A stretch of 8,356 nt of DNA from an uncultured Eubacteriales bacterium. Its GTDB lineage: Bacteria; Bacillota; Clostridia; HGM11514. The position numbers were made by a program, and so were the translations under genes. The stretch spans positions 1 to 8,356 of the forward strand of contig CABUMF010000064.1 of assembly GCA_902492655.1 (NCBI GenBank). Direction: 5' to 3'. The notes beneath the pieces were generated by a model, which saw nothing but the letters and a program-made list of their open reading frames with translations, was not told the DNA's origin and did not search any database. Below are positions 5,678 through 8,356 of this stretch, in pieces; position 1 is the stretch's first letter, and each line of letters opens with the position of its first letter.

Positions 5678-6883
5678 ATGGGTTTAATAGTTCAAAAGTT
5701 CGGCGGAAGTTCTGTTGCCGATGCTGAAAAACTCAGAAATGTCGCCGGTCGCATTACCGACGCTTACAATGAGGGCAACAATGTTATCGTTGTTGTTTCG
5801 GCACAGGGTGACACAACTGACGATTTAATCGAAAAGGCTAAAGAGGTTAACGAAAAGCCTTCAAGAAGAGAGATGGATGTTCTTCTGTCCTCGGGTGAGG
5901 TCATTTCTATGTCCTTGCTTGCCATGACTCTTGAAAAAATGGGGTATCCCGTTATTTCGCTGACGGGCTGGCAGGCAGGCATTAATACAGATTCTCATTA
6001 CGGCTCGGCTCGTATCGGCACAATAAATCCGGAAAGGATTTTAGCCGAGCTTGACAAGAAGAATATTGTCATAGTTGCCGGTTTTCAGGGCATAAATAAG
6101 TATGATGATATTACTACGCTCGGCCGTGGCGGCTCCGATACTTCAGCCGTTGCTCTCGCAGCCGTTACTCATGCGGATTTATGCGAAATCTATACCGATG
6201 TTGACGGTGTTTACACCGCCGACCCGAGAATTTGCAAGAATGCCAAAAAGCTCGATGATATTTCCTTTGATGAAATCTTGGAGCTCGCAAGTCTCGGTGC
6301 AAATGTTCTTCACAACCGTTCTGTTGAGGTTGCAAAAAAATATAATGTTAATCTCGAAGTCAAATCAAGCTTTAATAAAGTTCCCGGCACTAAAGTTAAG
6401 GAGGAAAGTCAAGTGGAAAAGATGTTGGTCAGAGGCGTAACAAGAGATAATAATACTGCAAGAATCGCTCTTATAGGCGTGCCGGATGAGCCCGGCAAGG
6501 CTTTCAGAGTATTCCAGATGCTTGCCAAGAAAAATGTTAATGTTGATATTATACTTCAGTCGATAGGCAGAAATGATACTAAGGATATTTCCTTCACGGT
6601 TTCTCTTGATCATCTTGACACTGCCGTTGAAACACTTAACGACAATGCCGGTGTTATCGGATTTAAGGAAATTAATGTTGATAAGGATGTATCAAAGGTT
6701 TCAATCGTCGGCTCCGGTATGGTTAACAATCCGGGTATTGCGGCACAGATGTTTGAGGCTCTTTACGATGCAAACATAAACATCCAGATGATTTCAACTT
6801 CCGAAATTAAGGTGTCTGTTCTTGTAAAAGAAAAGTATGCCGAAGCTGCGGTTAACGCAATTCACGATAAGTTTAAGCTTTAA
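5678..6883 (+). CDS. lysC: Aspartate kinase, monofunctional, with C-terminal ACT domains
   Basis: This 401-residue cytoplasmic enzyme makes 4-phospho-aspartate from aspartate and ATP, the first step to lysine, threonine and methionine. Kinase motifs are clear: VQKFGGSSVA (5-14), VVSAQGDTTD (39-48), SSGE (71-74), LGRGGSDTSA (148-157) and YTDVDGVYTADPR (172-184). Two ACT domains follow, the first around 260-330 (IGVPDEPGKAFRVFQ) and the second around 338-401 (VSIVGSGMVNNPGIA with ISTSEI). These normally bind lysine and/or threonine for feedback inhibition. The start at 5678 has a perfect AGGAGG 7 bases upstream, and an in-frame upstream ATG at 5603 has no such support. A second strong ribosome binding site lies inside the gene before the ACT region (listed separately). 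It follows hom, so one transcript probably feeds both steps. Confidence 0.96.
   Translation: MGLIVQKFGGSSVADAEKLRNVAGRITDAYNEGNNVIVVVSAQGDTTDDLIEKAKEVNEKPSRREMDVLLSSGEVISMSLLAMTLEKMGYPVISLTGWQAGINTDSHYGSARIGTINPERILAELDKKNIVIVAGFQGINKYDDITTLGRGGSDTSAVALAAVTHADLCEIYTDVDGVYTADPRICKNAKKLDDISFDEILELASLGANVLHNRSVEVAKKYNVNLEVKSSFNKVPGTKVKEESQVEKMLVRGVTRDNNTARIALIGVPDEPGKAFRVFQMLAKKNVNVDIILQSIGRNDTKDISFTVSLDHLDTAVETLNDNAGVIGFKEINVDKDVSKVSIVGSGMVNNPGIAAQMFEALYDANINIQMISTSEIKVSVLVKEKYAEAAVNAIHDKFKL
6398..6883 (+). other. Internal ribosome binding site and in-frame start: possible LysC beta subunit
   Basis: Inside lysC, AAGGAGG (6398-6404) sits 8 bases before an in-frame GTG (6413-6415, codon 246). 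An in-frame ATG follows at 6422-6424. Translation from GTG would give a 156-residue polypeptide made only of the two ACT domains. Bacillus-type aspartokinases are known to be alpha2-beta2, with the beta subunit translated from such an internal start. The site falls exactly at the kinase/ACT junction, so the same arrangement is likely here, but it is inferred. Confidence 0.6.
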
Positions 6884-6916
6884 TTTAAGTTGAAATCAAA
6901 TTAAATCCAATTAATT

Positions 6917-7073
6917 GCGAGGTGAGAAGAATGGACGCAGGCGGTAATTCGGGCAGTAGTAAGCCGCGAGTGAGATACATTAATTTAAGATACAGCATGC
7001 CTGTGTCTTATTGCTGATAATCTCGCTTGCACTTACTCTTATTACATTTTAAAATTTAATAGGAGGTGTGCAA
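6917..7073 (+). promoter_or_regulatory. Structured mgtE leader with alternative pairings
   Basis: Possible pairings: GCGAG/CTCGC (6917-6921, 7022-7026) closing the leader and touching the Shine-Dalgarno of the small ORF; GCGG/CCGC (6941-6944, 6964-6967); TAAGATACAG/CTGTGTCTTA (6986-6995, 7001-7010), a 10-bp stem with a 5-base loop; and TTGCAC/GTGCAA (7027-7032, 7068-7073) plus CTCTT/AGGAG (7036-7040, 7061-7065), which would bury the mgtE ribosome binding site. GAGTGAG (6968-6974) can instead pair with CTTACTC (7032-7038), which excludes the burying stem. No U-run terminator and no clear promoter of its own are seen between lysC and this element. It does not look like the M-box (ykoK) Mg2+ riboswitch. 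Confidence 0.5.
6931..7017 (+). CDS. 28-residue leader ORF that copies the MgtE pore motif
   Basis: A short ORF (ATG 6931, TGA 7015-7017, then an immediate TAA) lies between lysC and mgtE. Its Shine-Dalgarno, GAGGTGA (6919-6925), is a 7-base perfect match to the 16S rRNA 3' end and lies 5 bases from the ATG. The peptide begins MDAGGNSGSS and continues with a basic RVRYINLRY stretch, ending in Cys. The first nine residues differ at only one position from residues 324-332 of the MgtE encoded downstream (MDTGGNSGS). The DNA shares the 14-base string GGCGGTAATTCGGG at 6940-6953 and 8053-8066. It has no hydrophobic segment. Its position fits a regulatory leader peptide for Mg2+ control, by analogy with the leader peptides upstream of enterobacterial mgtA, although it is not similar to those in sequence. 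I do not recognise a named family. Translation is likely but unproven. Confidence 0.6.
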   Translation: MDAGGNSGSSKPRVRYINLRYSMPVSYC

Positions 7074-7074
7074 T

Positions 7075-8356
7075 ATGAGCGATAGGAATGTTAATATTGA
7101 AGATACTCTCATCGCTTTGGTTGACGGTAAAAAGTACAACACATTAAGAGATGTCTTGTCAACCATGAACCCTGCAGATATTGCTTCTGTTTTTGCCGAT
7201 ATGCCGGACCAGAAGCTTCCGCTTCTTTTCAGGCTTCTTCCAAAAGAGCTTGCGGCGGAAACCTTTGTCGAAATGGAATCGGATATGCAGCAGATGCTTA
7301 TAAAGGGCTTCAGTGATAACGAGCTTAAGGATGTCATCGAGGAACTTTATATTGACGATGCCGTTGATATAGTAGAAGAAATGCCTGCAAATGTGGTTAA
7401 CAGGATATTAAGGAATACTGACCCGTCAACCCGAAAAATGATAAACGAAATTCTTAAGTATCCCGAGGACAGTGCCGGAAGTATTATGACAATCGAGTAT
7501 GTTCGGCTCGGCGCGGATATGACGGTTTCTGAGGCGTTGCGTGTTATAAGAAAAACGGGAATAAACAAGGAAACGATTTATACCTGTTATGTCGTGAGCA
7601 ATTCAAGAAAGCTCATTGGTATGGTTTCTGCAAAAACCCTTTTGCTTTCGGATGAAAACGATTTGATTCGCGACATTATGGAAACAAACCTTATTTATGT
7701 ACACACTCTTGAGGATAAAGAGGTTGTTGCGAATAACTTTAAGAAATACGATTTTCTTGCCATGCCCGTTGTTGATGATGAACGCAGGCTTGTGGGTATA
7801 GTTACGGTCGATGATGCTATTGATGTCCTGGAGGACGAGGCAACTGAGGATATTGAAAAGATGGCGGCTATTATTCCGACCGACAAGCCTTATCTTCAGA
7901 CTACGCCCTTCGCTACCTGGAAGGCAAGGATCCCGTGGTTGCTTCTTCTTATGATTTCGGCAACTTTTACGGGAATTATTCTGACAAAGTTTGAAACTGC
8001 TCTTGCAGCTCATATAACGCTTTCGGCTTTTATTCCCATGCTTATGGATACGGGCGGTAATTCGGGAAGTCAGGCGGCTGTTTCGGTTATACGAAGTATT
8101 TCCCTCGGAGAACTCGAATTTAAGGATATTTTCAGGGTGCTCTGGAAGGAAATAAGAGTTGCGGTTCTTTGCGGCGTAACTTTGGCAGCGGTAAATTTTG
8201 TTAAGATTTATTTGATTGATTATTTGCTTATCGGCAATATGTCGGTTTTTGATCCTGTTACTATAGGAGTTGTATGTATTACGGTTGCGGTCACCGTTTT
8301 GATTGCAAAAATAATCGGATGTACTCTTCCGATTTTCGCAAGCAAGCTCGGTTTTG
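7075..8356 (+). CDS. mgtE: Mg2+ transporter MgtE (3' end cut by window)
   Basis: The frame is open from ATG 7075 to the window end, 427 codons, with perhaps 25-35 residues missing. MgtE is a homodimeric inner-membrane Mg2+ channel/transporter gated by cytosolic Mg2+. Residues 1-130 are the acidic helical MgtE N domain (MNPADIASVF, IDDAVDIVEEMP). AGSIMT (134-139) opens the first CBS motif. The second CBS covers about 200-265 (MPVVDDERRLVGIVTVDDAIDVL). After a connecting helix come membrane helices around 287-303, 310-326, 361-381 and 395-413; the fifth is cut off. The family signature IPMLMDTGGNSGSQ spans 320-333. The start has a perfect AGGAGGTG (7061-7068). The long leader, small ORF and burying hairpin suggest regulated translation. 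Location after lysC without a visible terminator may allow some readthrough. Confidence 0.95.
   Translation, partial: MSDRNVNIEDTLIALVDGKKYNTLRDVLSTMNPADIASVFADMPDQKLPLLFRLLPKELAAETFVEMESDMQQMLIKGFSDNELKDVIEELYIDDAVDIVEEMPANVVNRILRNTDPSTRKMINEILKYPEDSAGSIMTIEYVRLGADMTVSEALRVIRKTGINKETIYTCYVVSNSRKLIGMVSAKTLLLSDENDLIRDIMETNLIYVHTLEDKEVVANNFKKYDFLAMPVVDDERRLVGIVTVDDAIDVLEDEATEDIEKMAAIIPTDKPYLQTTPFATWKARIPWLLLLMISATFTGIILTKFETALAAHITLSAFIPMLMDTGGNSGSQAAVSVIRSISLGELEFKDIFRVLWKEIRVAVLCGVTLAAVNFVKIYLIDYLLIGNMSVFDPVTIGVVCITVAVTVLIAKIIGCTLPIFASKLGF

Noticed and set aside
6917..7026. M-box (ykoK) Mg2+ riboswitch upstream of mgtE
   Set aside because: A short GAGGTGAG likeness exists, but the conserved M-box segments after it are missing and the element is too short. 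The GAGGTGA is better explained as the Shine-Dalgarno of the small ORF.

Overview
The window looks like a chromosomal segment from a low-to-mid GC anaerobic Firmicute of the class Clostridia, probably close to Ruminococcaceae/Oscillospiraceae. The signs are strong AGGAGG-type ribosome binding sites, sigma-A type promoters, a surface protein with clostridial-style CxxC modules, a DUF6062-like protein, an OGG1-type glycosylase and an apgM-type phosphoglycerate mutase relative next to threonine genes. The taxon is inferred from gene content only.

Layout. (1) 2-526, plus: the 3' end of a secreted or surface protein. (2) 527-908: AT-rich non-coding DNA with small inverted repeats. (3) 909-1083: a minus-strand tRNA-Leu(TAG) with encoded CCA, its promoter and its terminator. 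(4) 1093-1950, minus: 8-oxoguanine DNA glycosylase, divergent from (5) 2029-2721, plus: a DUF6062-like protein with two CxxC...CxxH modules. (6) A shared terminator at 2729-2754 separates this from the convergent 2761-3960, minus: an archaeal-type cofactor-independent phosphoglycerate mutase homologue, the group proposed to act as homoserine kinase. (7) A divergent control region of about 400 bp leads into (8) hom (4358-5578) and lysC (5678-6883), plus. (9) A structured leader of about 190 nt with a small ORF (6931-7017) precedes (10) mgtE (7075 to window end), a Mg2+ transporter cut off near its C-terminus.

How the genes fit together. LysC phosphorylates aspartate, Hom reduces aspartate semialdehyde to homoserine, and the divergent mutase-like protein is a good candidate for the homoserine kinase step. 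The block therefore looks like a threonine/methionine/lysine entry module. The hom 5' leader carries three hairpins, the last of which can form a well-proportioned H-type pseudoknot just before the ribosome binding site. lysC carries a strong internal ribosome binding site before its ACT region, as in Bacillus-type aspartokinases that make a separate beta subunit.

The most unusual signal is in front of mgtE. A 28-codon ORF with a good Shine-Dalgarno sequence begins MDAGGNSGS, almost the same as the MgtE pore signature MDTGGNSGSQ found about 1.1 kb downstream in the same window. The leader around it can form mutually exclusive pairings, one of which buries the mgtE ribosome binding site. This suggests leader-peptide control of Mg2+ uptake, a hypothesis that needs comparative and experimental testing.
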